From Marinoscillum sp. 108 (GTDB lineage Bacteria > Bacteroidota > Bacteroidia > Cytophagales > Cyclobacteriaceae): a stretch of DNA of 64,000 bases. Position numbers and translations under genes: made by a program. Below, piece after piece: positions 15,062 through 24,113 of the stretch. The stretch lies in assembly GCF_902506655.1 (NCBI RefSeq), contig NZ_LR734808.1, forward strand, positions 372,001-436,000. The letters are read 5' to 3'. The stretch's first letter is position 1. Every line of letters begins with the position of its first letter. Under the pieces are notes generated by a model. That model saw only the letters and a program-made list of their open reading frames with translations. It was not told the origin of the DNA and did no database searches.

Positions 15062-16381
15062 ATGTTTGATAATCTTAGTGTTAAGTTAGATAGAGCCTTT
15101 AAGACGCTTAAGGGGCAGGGTAATATTACGGAGATCAATGTTGCTGCTACCGTTAAGGAGATCAGAAGAGCACTTATCGATGCTGACGTTAATTATAAGG
15201 TAGCTAAGGAAGTGACCGATTCCATTAAGGAAAAGGCCCTTGGGCGTGATGTGTTGATAGCTGTATCTCCAGGTCAATTGCTGACTAAGATCGTGGCGGA
15301 GGAGCTTACCATACTGATGGGAGAGACCAATGTGCCGATCAACCTGACAGGCAATCCCAATATTATTCTTATATCAGGTCTACAGGGGTCAGGTAAGACC
15401 ACTTTTAGTGGGAAGCTCGCTAATCAGTTTAAGAAGCAGGGAAGAACAGTGTTACTGGCCGCATGTGATGTGTACAGACCGGCTGCCATTGATCAGCTAA
15501 AGGTGCTGGGCGAGCAAATAGGGGTGGAAGTGTACACGGAGCCCGATGAGAAGAATCCTTTGAAGATTGCTAAGAATGCTGTGAAATACGCAAAGGAGCA
15601 TGGCAAGAAGTCATTGATCATTGATACAGCGGGTAGATTGGCGGTAGATGAAGCCATGATGGATGAAATAGCAGGCATTAAGAAAGAAATACAGCCCTCT
15701 GAGACACTTTTCGTGGTGGATGCCATGACTGGACAGGATGCTGTGAATACAGCAGCAGCGTTCAATCAGCGACTTGATTTTGATGGAGTGGTACTCACCA
15801 AGCTGGATGGAGATACAAGGGGTGGAGCGGCGCTTTCCGTAAGGAAAGAGGTCAGCAAACCCATTAAGTATATTAGTACTGGGGAGAAGATGGATGCCAT
15901 CGATCTGTTTCACCCTGACCGTATGGCCAAGCGAATCCTGGGTATGGGTGATGTGCTCTCCCTGGTGGAAAAGGCGCAACAGACTTTTGATGAGGAAGAA
16001 GCCCGACGAATCAATAAGAAAATCAAGAAGAACCAGTTTGGATTTGATGATTTTCTCTCTCAGATGGAGCAGATCAAAAAGATGGGTAACATCAAGGACC
16101 TACTCGGCATGGTGCCAGGTGTGGGCAAGGCCATCAAGGACATTGATATAGATGATGACTCATTAAAGCCTATAGAGGCCATCATACGTTCTATGACTCC
16201 ATTGGAGCGTGAGAATCCAAACCTTATCAATGGGAGCCGCAGGCAGCGAATTGCCAATGGAAGTGGTACTTCAGTAAATCAGGTAAATCAATTGCTGAAG
16301 CAATTTGAGCAGATGCGTAAAATGATGAAAACCATGAACAAGATGGGGGGAGCAAAGGCTTTGTCCAATTTGATGTCGTAA
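15062..16381 (+). CDS. ffh: Signal recognition particle protein Ffh
   Basis: A 439-residue SRP54-type GTPase that, with 4.5S RNA, takes ribosomes with signal sequences to FtsY. The N domain is followed by the G domain with GLQGSGKTT (P loop, about residues 107-115), DVYRPAA, DTAGR and TKLDGD, and then the methionine-rich M domain with QMEQIKKMG and the C-terminal RKMMKTMNKMGG. The order and length fit bacterial Ffh. A palindromic terminator follows at 16406-16441. Confidence 0.97.
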   Translation: MFDNLSVKLDRAFKTLKGQGNITEINVAATVKEIRRALIDADVNYKVAKEVTDSIKEKALGRDVLIAVSPGQLLTKIVAEELTILMGETNVPINLTGNPNIILISGLQGSGKTTFSGKLANQFKKQGRTVLLAACDVYRPAAIDQLKVLGEQIGVEVYTEPDEKNPLKIAKNAVKYAKEHGKKSLIIDTAGRLAVDEAMMDEIAGIKKEIQPSETLFVVDAMTGQDAVNTAAAFNQRLDFDGVVLTKLDGDTRGGAALSVRKEVSKPIKYISTGEKMDAIDLFHPDRMAKRILGMGDVLSLVEKAQQTFDEEEARRINKKIKKNQFGFDDFLSQMEQIKKMGNIKDLLGMVPGVGKAIKDIDIDDDSLKPIEAIIRSMTPLERENPNLINGSRRQRIANGSGTSVNQVNQLLKQFEQMRKMMKTMNKMGGAKALSNLMS

Positions 16382-16405
16382 GTCACGGTAATTTTGGCAG
16401 GATAT

Positions 16406-16441
16406 AAAAAAGGGATCAAGTGTACACTTGATCCCTTTTTT
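16406..16441. terminator. Bidirectional terminator, perfect 36-base palindrome
   Basis: AAAAAAGGGATCAAGTGT and its exact complement meet at 16423/16424 without a loop. It sits between the convergent ffh and pdhB genes, with the T-run reading from either strand. Confidence 0.88.
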
Positions 16442-16460
16442 ATTATTTGGTATCTATGAA

Positions 16461-17438
16461 TTATCTGTATGAAACCGCATTAATGGCGTCCAAAGTTCGT
16501 TTAACGTTAGGAAGTATTTCCTCGATGAGCGTAGGTGCATACGGCAGAGGAAGGTCCATGCTATTCACTCGATGGATAGGTGCATCCAGATAGTCAAATG
16601 CATGTCTTTGCACATGATGACTAATGTCTGCAGAAATAGAGGCCAATGGCCATGCTTCTTCCACAATTACCAGTCTGTTAGTTTTCTTTACTGATTCCAC
16701 TATCGCCTTATAATCGATGGGTCTTACCGTTCTCAGGTCAATGACTTCTACACTCACACCTTCCTTGGCCATCAGATCTGCAGCTTCAATAGCCACTTTC
16801 ATCATTTTACCAAAGGAGACGAGTGTTACGTCAGTTCCTGATTTCACGGTATGGGCCTCTCCAAGGTTTAATAGATATTCCTCTTCCGGCACTTCACCTT
16901 TGTCTCCGTACATCAGCTCAGATTCCATGAAGATAATAGGATTATCGTCTCTGATGGATGCCTTGAGCAAGCCTTTAGCATCGTAAGGATTAGAAGGCAC
17001 GACCACTTTCAGTCCCGGAGTATTGGCATACCAGTTTTCAAAGTTTTGAGAGTGCTGAGAGCTGAGTTGTCCGGCGTTTCCGGTAGGGCCTCTGAACACG
17101 ATAGGGGAGTCAAACTGTCCTCCTGACATTGACTTTATTTTCGCTGCTCCGTTGATGATCTGGTCAATGGCCACCAAAGAGAAATTGAAAGTCATGAATT
17201 CAATGATCGGTCTAAGGCCGTTCATGGCTGCCCCAACACCCACTCCTGCAAAACCAAGCTCCGCAATAGGCGTATCAATCACACGATCTGGTCCGAACTC
17301 ATCGAGCATACCCTGGCTTACCTTATAAGCACCATTGTACTCTGCAACTTCTTCACCCATAAGGAAGACCTTGGGGTCCCTTCTCATTTCTTCACTCATT
17401 GCTTCGCCAAGCGCTTGTCTGAATTGTATTTCTCGCAT
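16461..17438 (-). CDS. pdhB: Pyruvate dehydrogenase E1 component, beta subunit
   Basis: A 325-residue transketolase-like beta subunit that works with an alpha subunit to decarboxylate 2-oxo acids with thiamine diphosphate. The start MREIQFRQALGEAMSEEM, the block DTPIAELGFAGVGVGAA, GPTGNAGQLSSQHSQ and the late domain LVIVEEAWPLASI all match bacterial PdhB. Its alpha subunit and dedicated E2/E3 are not adjacent; another E2 lies at 56064-57374. The gene stands alone, shielded by terminators on both sides (16406-16441 and 17498-17522). A branched-chain E1 beta is possible but the sequence favours pyruvate. Confidence 0.92.
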   Translation of the reverse strand: MREIQFRQALGEAMSEEMRRDPKVFLMGEEVAEYNGAYKVSQGMLDEFGPDRVIDTPIAELGFAGVGVGAAMNGLRPIIEFMTFNFSLVAIDQIINGAAKIKSMSGGQFDSPIVFRGPTGNAGQLSSQHSQNFENWYANTPGLKVVVPSNPYDAKGLLKASIRDDNPIIFMESELMYGDKGEVPEEEYLLNLGEAHTVKSGTDVTLVSFGKMMKVAIEAADLMAKEGVSVEVIDLRTVRPIDYKAIVESVKKTNRLVIVEEAWPLASISADISHHVQRHAFDYLDAPIHRVNSMDLPLPYAPTLIEEILPNVKRTLDAINAVSYR

Positions 17439-17497
17439 GATTTGATTGTTGATTAAGAAAGCTGCTAAATTAAAATATTAGCTCGATATAAATAAAA

Positions 17498-17522
17498 AAA
17501 GCTCTCCAAAATGGAGAGCTTT
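17498..17522 (-). terminator. Terminator of the OmpA/TPR lipoprotein gene
   Basis: The stem GCTCTCCA / TGGAGAGC with an AAA loop is followed on the minus strand by a run of seven T. It lies 21 bases past the lipoprotein stop and insulates pdhB. Confidence 0.88.
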
Positions 17523-17543
17523 CAAATATAAATTTCAGAATTC

Positions 17544-19334
17544 TTACTTCACTGCCTGAGCAACTGCGTCAGCGTAATTGGTGAATTCAAGATCGTTAAG
17601 TGCTTTGTCTTTCAATGCAGGATCTTTAGACACTGCGGCTTTCAGACTGCTAGCCACGTCAGCGGCGTTGTTTTGTCTGGCTGATGCTACAGCGATCAGG
17701 TAATTAGCCTCTGCACCAAGTTTTTCGTTGGTAGCTATTTCACCCAATGTGCTCTTCGCTCCATCGTAGTTTCCACTTAGAAGTTGTGAAAGACCTGAAT
17801 CGAAAGTTACAGTAGCGCTCTTTGCAGAAGAAGCAAATGAAGCATTAGCTTCTTCGTACTGACCATTCATTACCTGAATAGCACCTTTCATTCCTTTGAT
17901 GTTGCTAGCTGTAGTATTAGAAGGAGAAGCAGCCTCAGCATCACCTATAGAGGTCAATGCCTGAGCATATTCGCCTTGCATCACGTAAGCAGCAGCCATG
18001 TTAGCTGATACTTTCGCAGACTTGCTTTTGTTTTTTGCAATTTCAAGCTGAGTGATAGCATCCTGCACCAATTTGGTTTTGTCAGCACCTTCTGCTTTTG
18101 CAGCTTGCTCCAGGTATACAGCACCCAAGTTGTTGTGAGCTTCCCATGCACCACTTTTGGTAGCAGCTTTGTAGATGGCAGCTTTCTCATCCAAAGAAGG
18201 AGTGAGGGTAGCAGCAAACAATAGCTCTGAAGTAGTAAGGGTATCAGCTGAAATGCTTCCGTTGGCAATTTGCTTAGCCAATACAGCGATTTGAGCATTT
18301 GATTTTTTAGGTTTCACTGTAAGGATTTCAGTCTTAGCAGTTCTCAAACCTGGGTAAACTTTGTCCAAAAGAGTTTTGTATGCAGGAAGTTTCTGCAATT
18401 CTTTTTCTTTCTCTTCGAAAGAACCAGTTCCGTTGATGATTCTTGAGATGGCTGCTTTTTGATCGTCAGAGATACCTGTGTAAGATACCAAGGCCACTTT
18501 CAAACCAGACCAGTCTTCAACGACAGGCTTAAGGATGAATTTGATTGAATCCGCCATGCCTTTGTAGTCATAACGCTTCATTTGCTTTCTGTAGAAGCTT
18601 TCGATTGCCTTAGCTCTGTTTTCAGAAAGACCACTGTTGATTCTTTCAGTACCTTCTGGAGAGTGAGTACCAGTGATTGTTACAGTTCTGGTAACGTTTT
18701 TCTCTGCGATGAAAGCAGCAAGGTCGTTACTTTTTGAACGGTTTGAGCTACCATCAAAGCTCAAAGAAGGATTAAGTGTCGCTACACCCTGAGCGAAAAA
18801 GAAATCCACTTTTGTCGGCACAAGCTCTTCTTTGTCGTTGTAACCATGGTCAGCATAAGAGCTGAAAGTTACAGGCTTCGCAAAAGAACTGGTCATTACC
18901 AAACCTTGGGCTACAGCCATTCTTGGAGAAGTCTTTGACTTTCCTGATCTTGGATCTTTAGCCACACCTTCTACGTAGAGTGTTCCAGGATTCATTCCAT
19001 CCTGATAAGGGATAGAGAAATCACCGCTCTTGCGAGAAGTAGAAGAACTACTGTTAGGGAAGTCTTCAGCTTTGAACTCTATAGATCCAACAGCTATTTC
19101 CTGATCACCGTACTGATAGATAGTGTTTATGGTGTAAACTTTTCCTGTAGGGAGCATTTTTGGAGGTAAAACCGCTGACATCTGGAACGGAACCGCACCA
19201 CCATGAACTTCAAGTGGATTAGGGGTTACCTGCAAATCCTGGTTTGCAGCTAGCTTGATCATCTTGCCGAGCGTACAACCAGAAAAAATGATTGCTCCGG
19301 CGACAAACGCCATAGCAAAGTTAAATTTTCTCAT
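17544..19334 (-). CDS. OmpA-domain and TPR lipoprotein
   Basis: A 596-residue lipoprotein when started at MRKFNFAMAF (19334; three codons inside the longest frame). The signal peptide ends in the lipobox FSGC with Cys20. Residues about 25-170 form a beta-rich region with no recognised family. An OmpA-like peptidoglycan-binding type segment follows (ITGTHSPEGTERINSGLSENRAKAI, here split by its own wording as THSPEGTERI then LSENRAKAIESFYRKQM). The C-terminal half is helical, with several TPR-like pairs (AHNNLGAVYLEQAAKA, ANMAAAYVMQGEYAQAL). It is probably anchored in the outer membrane facing the periplasm, linking it to the wall while TPRs bind partners. The N-terminal part is the novel piece. 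Confidence 0.75.
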   Translation of the reverse strand: MRKFNFAMAFVAGAIIFSGCTLGKMIKLAANQDLQVTPNPLEVHGGAVPFQMSAVLPPKMLPTGKVYTINTIYQYGDQEIAVGSIEFKAEDFPNSSSSTSRKSGDFSIPYQDGMNPGTLYVEGVAKDPRSGKSKTSPRMAVAQGLVMTSSFAKPVTFSSYADHGYNDKEELVPTKVDFFFAQGVATLNPSLSFDGSSNRSKSNDLAAFIAEKNVTRTVTITGTHSPEGTERINSGLSENRAKAIESFYRKQMKRYDYKGMADSIKFILKPVVEDWSGLKVALVSYTGISDDQKAAISRIINGTGSFEEKEKELQKLPAYKTLLDKVYPGLRTAKTEILTVKPKKSNAQIAVLAKQIANGSISADTLTTSELLFAATLTPSLDEKAAIYKAATKSGAWEAHNNLGAVYLEQAAKAEGADKTKLVQDAITQLEIAKNKSKSAKVSANMAAAYVMQGEYAQALTSIGDAEAASPSNTTASNIKGMKGAIQVMNGQYEEANASFASSAKSATVTFDSGLSQLLSGNYDGAKSTLGEIATNEKLGAEANYLIAVASARQNNAADVASSLKAAVSKDPALKDKALNDLEFTNYADAVAQAVK

Positions 19335-19429
19335 GTGGATCATTTTTTTGAATTTTCAATTGTAATAATGGTCAATTCCGATTATTGAACTGCAATAATA
19401 CGGAAATTTAAACTTTCTTAGTAACTCAA

Positions 19430-19463
19430 TTTCAACAAATCTAAGGGCCTTTTGTTATCTTTG
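19430..19463 (+). promoter_or_regulatory. Candidate promoter for the PspC gene
   Basis: TATCTTTG at 19456-19463 is a perfect TAnnTTTG box; TTTC at 19430-19433 could serve as the -33 element with a 22-base gap. The ATG at 19485 follows 21 bases after the box. Motif match only. Confidence 0.5.
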
Positions 19464-19484
19464 TTGCTATATTGAATATGATTT

Positions 19485-19694
19485 ATGCAAGATTTTTTTG
19501 AAAAATACGCGTTTGGTGTTTGTACAAGGTTGGGGGAGAAGCTAAGAATCCCTACATCAGGCATAAGATTGTTCTTTATTTATGCTTCATTTTTGACTTT
19601 CGGGTCGCCTGTTATTCTTTATTTGGCGTTAGCATTTATTATGAATTTCCGCAAAATGCTGCGTAGAAGGGACAATTCTATTTGGTATTATTGA
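19485..19694 (+). CDS. PspC domain protein
   Basis: A 69-residue protein that is one PspC domain: VCTRLGEKLRIPTSGIRLFF, then a membrane hairpin (IYASFLTFGSPVILYLALAFIM) and a basic end RKMLRRR. PspC proteins sit in the inner membrane and sense or respond to envelope stress together with phage-shock proteins, but no pspA or pspB is nearby. The last 17 bases overlap the 3' end of the convergent glycosyltransferase gene. Confidence 0.82.
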   Translation: MQDFFEKYAFGVCTRLGEKLRIPTSGIRLFFIYASFLTFGSPVILYLALAFIMNFRKMLRRRDNSIWYY

Positions 19695-20682
19695 TCGCTT
19701 CATAGTTTCTTTTTCTCAGAACGTAGTAAGCAACGGGGAGAATTGCTTTTTTCTGATTTTTCAGCCGTGTGCCTGATCGGATGGTTAGTTTGATTTGACT
19801 GGGAAAAGCCCTCATAGCGCCTGCATGAGCTTTAAATACCGCTGCGAAATGTGAAAAGGACTCATTCTTCCAGAAGAGAAAAGCGGCCATCCAGTCAAGA
19901 ATCAGCCTTACAGGAAGCGCCACTAACAGCATTGGGATAGGTAAATTCTTTATCAAAAGGCTGATCCCGTTTCTGAAATTGAGGTAGGTTTTGCGGGGGC
20001 TAGTTTTGTTCAATGTACCTCCCCCCACATGGTAGATCACACTGTTTGGGACAAAAGCAATTTTCAATCCCAGACTTTTGACCCGCCAACAAAGGTCAAT
20101 CTCTTCCATGTGCGCGAAAAAATCAGCATCGAATCCGCCGGCTTGTTTGAACACCTCAGACCTAATCATAAAGCATGCGCCGCTTGCCCAGAAAATGTCA
20201 GCGTTGGAGTCATACTGACCCGTATCTTGCTCCAATGTATTGAAAACACGCCCCCTGCAATAGGGATATCCCAGCAGATCGATAAATCCTCCTGCTGCTC
20301 CTGCGTATTCGAAATAATCTTTTTGATTAAAATCGAGGATTTTCGGCTGAACCGCAGCGTAATCCTTGTTTTCGTTCAGGAAATGGGAGAGCGGAGCAAT
20401 CCAGTTAGGGGAGACTTCCACATCAGAGTTGACCAAAAGGTAATAATCGGCATTGACCTGGTTGAGGGCTTCGTTATAGCCCCCGGCATAACCATAGTTT
20501 TGGTCCAGGAGTATGGTGCGAACCGAGGGAAACTGCTGAAGCACTGCCAGAGAGTCGTCTGTAGAGCAATTGTCAGCTACAATGACTTCAGCATCAGGCG
20601 AATGCGTTATGAGCGTTGGTAAAAAGTGGAGCAGGTGATCCCGGCCGTTATAGTTCAGGATGACAACAGCAACTTTGTGCAT
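19678..20682 (-). CDS. Family 2 glycosyltransferase
   Basis: A 334-residue GT-A fold glycosyltransferase. It has the N-terminal nucleotide-sugar motif VVILNYNGRDHL, the ADNCSTDDS block, the metal-binding NSDVEV (a D-x-D variant), and the acceptor-side EEIDLCWR (ED-like, family GT2). It resembles rhamnosyl- and similar transferases for lipopolysaccharide or exopolysaccharide, with a hydrophobic helix near the C-terminus (MLLVALPVRLILDWMAAFLFW). No other cell-surface sugar genes are adjacent. The ATG overlaps the ybaB stop (TAATG on the minus strand), so the two genes are translationally coupled. Confidence 0.9.
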   Translation of the reverse strand: MHKVAVVILNYNGRDHLLHFLPTLITHSPDAEVIVADNCSTDDSLAVLQQFPSVRTILLDQNYGYAGGYNEALNQVNADYYLLVNSDVEVSPNWIAPLSHFLNENKDYAAVQPKILDFNQKDYFEYAGAAGGFIDLLGYPYCRGRVFNTLEQDTGQYDSNADIFWASGACFMIRSEVFKQAGGFDADFFAHMEEIDLCWRVKSLGLKIAFVPNSVIYHVGGGTLNKTSPRKTYLNFRNGISLLIKNLPIPMLLVALPVRLILDWMAAFLFWKNESFSHFAAVFKAHAGAMRAFPSQIKLTIRSGTRLKNQKKAILPVAYYVLRKRNYEAINNTK

Positions 20683-21014
20683 TAAATCATGTTGTTTAGG
20701 TCGAATCCGGGGATGTTTGGAATCATTCCTTCTGTGGCTTTCTTCATATGCTCTTTCGATGCAGCGTCCACTTCCACCATTGCTTTGTTGATGGCAGCGA
20801 TGATCAAATCCTTCATCATGTCAGCGTCTTCTTTGGAGATAATGGACTCATCGATCTCCAGTGCTGTGACCTCTTTATTTCCATTTACAGTGGCCTTTAC
20901 CATACCGGCACCAGATTCTGCAGATGCAGTGATGTTTTTCAATCCGGCCTGTGCTGCTTTCATATTTTCCTGAACCTCCTTCAGTTTGCCCATCATTTTC
21001 ATCATATCTAACAT
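20682..21014 (-). CDS. YbaB/EbfC family nucleoid-associated protein
   Basis: A 110-residue DNA-binding protein of the YbaB/EbfC family: a Met-rich N-terminal helix (MLDMMKMMGKLKEVQENM) followed by a short sheet (MVKATVNGNKEVTALEID) and a second long helix. Dimers clamp DNA and coat the nucleoid. In many bacteria it lies beside dnaX and recR; here it precedes a glycosyltransferase, with which it overlaps by one base. The upstream T9SS gene ends 12 bases before it? No: it starts 12 bases before the T9SS stop at 21027, both on the minus strand, so hisS, the T9SS gene and ybaB may share a transcript. Confidence 0.92.
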   Translation of the reverse strand: MLDMMKMMGKLKEVQENMKAAQAGLKNITASAESGAGMVKATVNGNKEVTALEIDESIISKEDADMMKDLIIAAINKAMVEVDAASKEHMKKATEGMIPNIPGFDLNNMI

Positions 21015-21026
21015 AGCACTGATGTG

Positions 21027-22697
21027 TTAATTCCTTAAAAGTGTAAAAGTACCAACTTGAGTTTTAAGTTCACCGTTTTCCAGTCGGAAGGTGAGCCGGT
21101 AAAGGTAAGTTCCCTCATCAGCATCGTGTTTGCCTATTTCTCCATGCCATACAGGATTAGTATTAGACTGATGAATGGGGGCACCCCACCGGTCATAGAT
21201 GATTATGTCAAAATCACTGGTAGGGAGCCCAAAAAGCTCCAAATAGTCATTGAGTCCATCTCCATTTGGGGTAAATCCTGAAGGGATAAACACCGTAATT
21301 TCATAAGCTTCTGTCAAAGCATTGGACAGGATAAATAGGTCGTTATCGTAGCTGTACCTAACCCGAAGGTGAATGCTGGTCCCCAGGCCACCGGGTAAGA
21401 GGATGTTAGTGTCGAAATTGGTCTCTATAACCCTGCTACTGTCGTCATTGTAAAACAGGAGGGATTGAGTGTAGCTACCCAAAGCATTTTGGGGCGGACT
21501 GAGACTTATTTGTATGCGGTTTTCGGAGTAGCTACGGTCCGTGAGTTTGATGTGTGGAGGTGCTACGACAATGGAGTCAATGGCATTACCACAGCTGTCC
21601 TGCTGAATCAGACGGTATTGGAAGGGGCGTGCGCCGGGAGGCACATCGTCGGTGTAGTCTCCCTGGGTGGTGGCCACCAATGAGAAGGCGCCATCTCCAT
21701 ATTTTCTTTTGATTTCAACTTCTTTGGAAGAAGAGGAATCAATGTGAATCAAAATGTCATCACCGCTATAGGTGGCGTAGGACTCAAGTAGGTTTTTCGT
21801 TGTAGATCCAGCCGAATCGCAGCTTTCCTGCGTAAATAAAATGGTCTCAGTGCAGGGGTTGAATATATTAATCCGGGTGCAGAATTCATCGATCTGCAGG
21901 TCAGTGCCCAGGTGAAAAGAGGGAGTGGAGGTAGTTAACTTACCCTGATGGATGGTTTCAAAAGTGGCTCCATTTGTTTGCAACTCTACCGAGTAGAGGG
22001 TGAGTGGGTCTGGGCTTGGCCAAAGTGAGAGCTGCAGATAGAGGTCATCGAGGCATGCCTCTGTAATCTCAGCGGAGTTGATGTTGAGGGGTTGAAGACT
22101 TTGAAGATTAAACGACTGGCTTATATCCGGACAAGAGGCAAAAGCATTGTTAAAATAGCCTACTGCCTGAATCATTCCGTTTGATTGACCATAATCATAG
22201 GTGGGTAGCCCATCACCAGGTACGTAGGTGACCGAATCTGTTTCTGAGAACCATACCCGGTAATAGTCGTAGTATTCGTCAGAGAATCCAACGGTAATCT
22301 CGGTTTCTGAACACTGAAAAATACTGAGCGCCGGAGGGATGGCCTCCAGTACTTCAAATATCAGGGTATCTGTTTTGGGCTGGATGTCCTCTCCCAGAAA
22401 TTGAACCACTTCGTATCTTCCCGGTTCAGTATAGGTATGAAAGGTATCAGTGGTTTCTATTGCCCCCTCTTCATAAAAATACTGTCTGCTGATCGTGCCC
22501 AGGTTGTCATGCTCACTGATGTGAATGGTAACAGGCGCACACCCCTGAGGGTAAGCAATAGAAAATCTTCCAAAATTACTTGTATGCTGCCCTATGCCGG
22601 CAAAGCAGATGAAGTTCAGTATGAATAGGAGTACTCTCAAATAGTCATTACTAATATTTAAACTAACGAGGGAGTCCTGATTAAATTTTCGACTCAA
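21027..22697 (-). CDS. T9SS type B sorting (gliding-motility C-terminal) domain protein
   Basis: A 556-residue exported protein. An unusually long N-terminal region (about 20 residues) precedes the hydrophobic signal LRVLLFILNFICFAGIG; no nearer ATG fits. The body has PKD/Ig-like beta repeats (SIAYPQGCAPVTIHISEHD) and fibronectin-like strands. The C-terminus is the CHU_C/type B sorting domain: FIPSGFTPNGDGLNDYLELF, then FDIIIYDRWGAPIHQS and GTYLYRLTFRLENG. Such proteins cross the outer membrane by T9SS and are kept at the cell surface. The start overlaps the 3' end of hisS by 17 bases, so the pair is on one message. Confidence 0.88.
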   Translation of the reverse strand: MSRKFNQDSLVSLNISNDYLRVLLFILNFICFAGIGQHTSNFGRFSIAYPQGCAPVTIHISEHDNLGTISRQYFYEEGAIETTDTFHTYTEPGRYEVVQFLGEDIQPKTDTLIFEVLEAIPPALSIFQCSETEITVGFSDEYYDYYRVWFSETDSVTYVPGDGLPTYDYGQSNGMIQAVGYFNNAFASCPDISQSFNLQSLQPLNINSAEITEACLDDLYLQLSLWPSPDPLTLYSVELQTNGATFETIHQGKLTTSTPSFHLGTDLQIDEFCTRINIFNPCTETILFTQESCDSAGSTTKNLLESYATYSGDDILIHIDSSSSKEVEIKRKYGDGAFSLVATTQGDYTDDVPPGARPFQYRLIQQDSCGNAIDSIVVAPPHIKLTDRSYSENRIQISLSPPQNALGSYTQSLLFYNDDSSRVIETNFDTNILLPGGLGTSIHLRVRYSYDNDLFILSNALTEAYEITVFIPSGFTPNGDGLNDYLELFGLPTSDFDIIIYDRWGAPIHQSNTNPVWHGEIGKHDADEGTYLYRLTFRLENGELKTQVGTFTLLRN

Positions 22698-24045
22698 GTC
22701 TTGCTACCACACTTTCTATCGAAAGCATCTCCTGATTACCGTCCCTCATGTTTTTGAAGGTATATTCTTTTTTGTCTATTTCCTCTGTACCCACCACCAG
22801 CACGTAGGGGATGGCGTTTTTGTCGGCATAGTTAAACTGCTTCTTGATCTTAGCCGCATCGGGAAAAATCTCTGCCCTGATGCCAGCGCTTCTGAGTTGA
22901 TTGAGTAGCCCAATGCCGTGTAGGAAGCATTCCTGATCAAAGTGAGCGATGAGTACATCTGCTGATTTGGTCAGAGACTCCGGGAAAAGATTCTTTTCTT
23001 CCAATACGTCATAGATCCTGTCCAGACCAAAGGAAATGCCTACTCCAGAGATTCCCTGAAGTCCAAAAACACCCGTAAGGTTATCATACCGCCCACCACC
23101 GGTGATGCTTCCTATCTGCACATCCGTGGCCTTCACTTCAAAGATGATCCCGGTGTAATAGGTGAGGCCCCTTGCCAGGCTAAGGTCCAGCTCAATTTTT
23201 AGATTTTTGGTGCCTGTGCGGGTCAGGTAATCAAAATATGCGAGCAACTCAGTGGTGCCTTTGTTTTCACCTATCAGCTTCTTGAATAGCTCGATTTTAG
23301 TGGTGTTATCTGCACTTTGCTCAAACAGATCAATAACCGAGCGAAGCTTTGTGCCATTTGCACCCAGGGCCAGGAGCTCATCCTGAACTTTGTCAGAGCC
23401 AATTTTATCCAGTTTGTCAATGGTGATGCAAAATGGCATTTCTTTACCTGCCAGGCCGACATATCTCGCCAGCTCATTCAAGAGCTCTCGGTGATTGATT
23501 TTCAATACAAATCCATCGTATTTCAATTCCTTGTATACATCATGGATGAGCAGGGTGAGTTCAGCTTCATTCCAAAGAGAGTCTGAACCTACTATGTCCG
23601 CATCACATTGGTAAAACTCACGGTATCGGCCTTTTTGGGGTCTGTCGGCGCGCCAAACAGGCTGTATCTGAAAGCGTTTGAAGGGGAAAGTGATGTCATG
23701 CTGATTTTGCACCACAAACCGGGCAAAGGGTACAGTAAGATCGTACCTCAGTCCTTTCTCTGAAATCTGATTGAGCATGTGAGGACTGCCTTTCGTGTAA
23801 TCCTCTACGCTCGTTTTCTTCAGGTAGTCACCCGAATTTAGTATCTTAAATAATAGCTGATCACCTTCATCTCCGTACTTGCCTGTGAGCACAGAGAGCT
23901 GCTCCATAGCAGGTGTTTCGATCTGGTTGAAGCCGTACTTTCCAAAGTTTTTCTTGATGATTTCTATAATATAGGACCTTCTTGCTGATTGAAGTGGTCC
24001 GAAATCGCGTGTTCCTTTGGGTATGGATGGTTTTGAAGTTGCCAT
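22681..24045 (-). CDS. hisS: Histidyl-tRNA synthetase
   Basis: A 454-residue class II aminoacyl-tRNA synthetase when started at MATSKPSIPKGTRDF (24045). The frame is open 23 codons further upstream but those residues have no family support and approach the divergent promoter. Motif 1/2 blocks include PKGTRDFGPL, TPAMEQLSVLTGKYGDEGD and the histidine-A motif GLTYYTGIIFEV; the C-terminal anticodon-binding domain is present (PDAAKIKKQFNYADKNAIPY). The last 17 bases overlap the next gene. It is divergent from a lysine-rich small protein gene with 68 bases between the starts. Confidence 0.95.
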   Translation of the reverse strand: MATSKPSIPKGTRDFGPLQSARRSYIIEIIKKNFGKYGFNQIETPAMEQLSVLTGKYGDEGDQLLFKILNSGDYLKKTSVEDYTKGSPHMLNQISEKGLRYDLTVPFARFVVQNQHDITFPFKRFQIQPVWRADRPQKGRYREFYQCDADIVGSDSLWNEAELTLLIHDVYKELKYDGFVLKINHRELLNELARYVGLAGKEMPFCITIDKLDKIGSDKVQDELLALGANGTKLRSVIDLFEQSADNTTKIELFKKLIGENKGTTELLAYFDYLTRTGTKNLKIELDLSLARGLTYYTGIIFEVKATDVQIGSITGGGRYDNLTGVFGLQGISGVGISFGLDRIYDVLEEKNLFPESLTKSADVLIAHFDQECFLHGIGLLNQLRSAGIRAEIFPDAAKIKKQFNYADKNAIPYVLVVGTEEIDKKEYTFKNMRDGNQEMLSIESVVARLESKI

Positions 24046-24053
24046 AGATTTAT

Positions 24054-24085
24054 TTTGGACAAAACTAACTAATCCTCTAAATTTG
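24054..24085 (+). promoter_or_regulatory. Strong candidate promoter for the lysine-rich protein gene
   Basis: TTTG at 24054-24057 is followed after 20 bases by TAAATTTG at 24078-24085, both exact matches to the Bacteroidota -33 and -7 boxes. The start codon is 28 bases downstream. This is the clearest promoter in the window. Confidence 0.65.
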
Positions 24086-24113
24086 CACCTCGTTAAAAAG
24101 AAATGATCAGACA

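Noticed and set aside
20029-20622. 197-codon plus-strand open frame
   Set aside because: It is fully antisense to the glycosyltransferase, whose motifs are clear; the translated frame has no recognisable domain.
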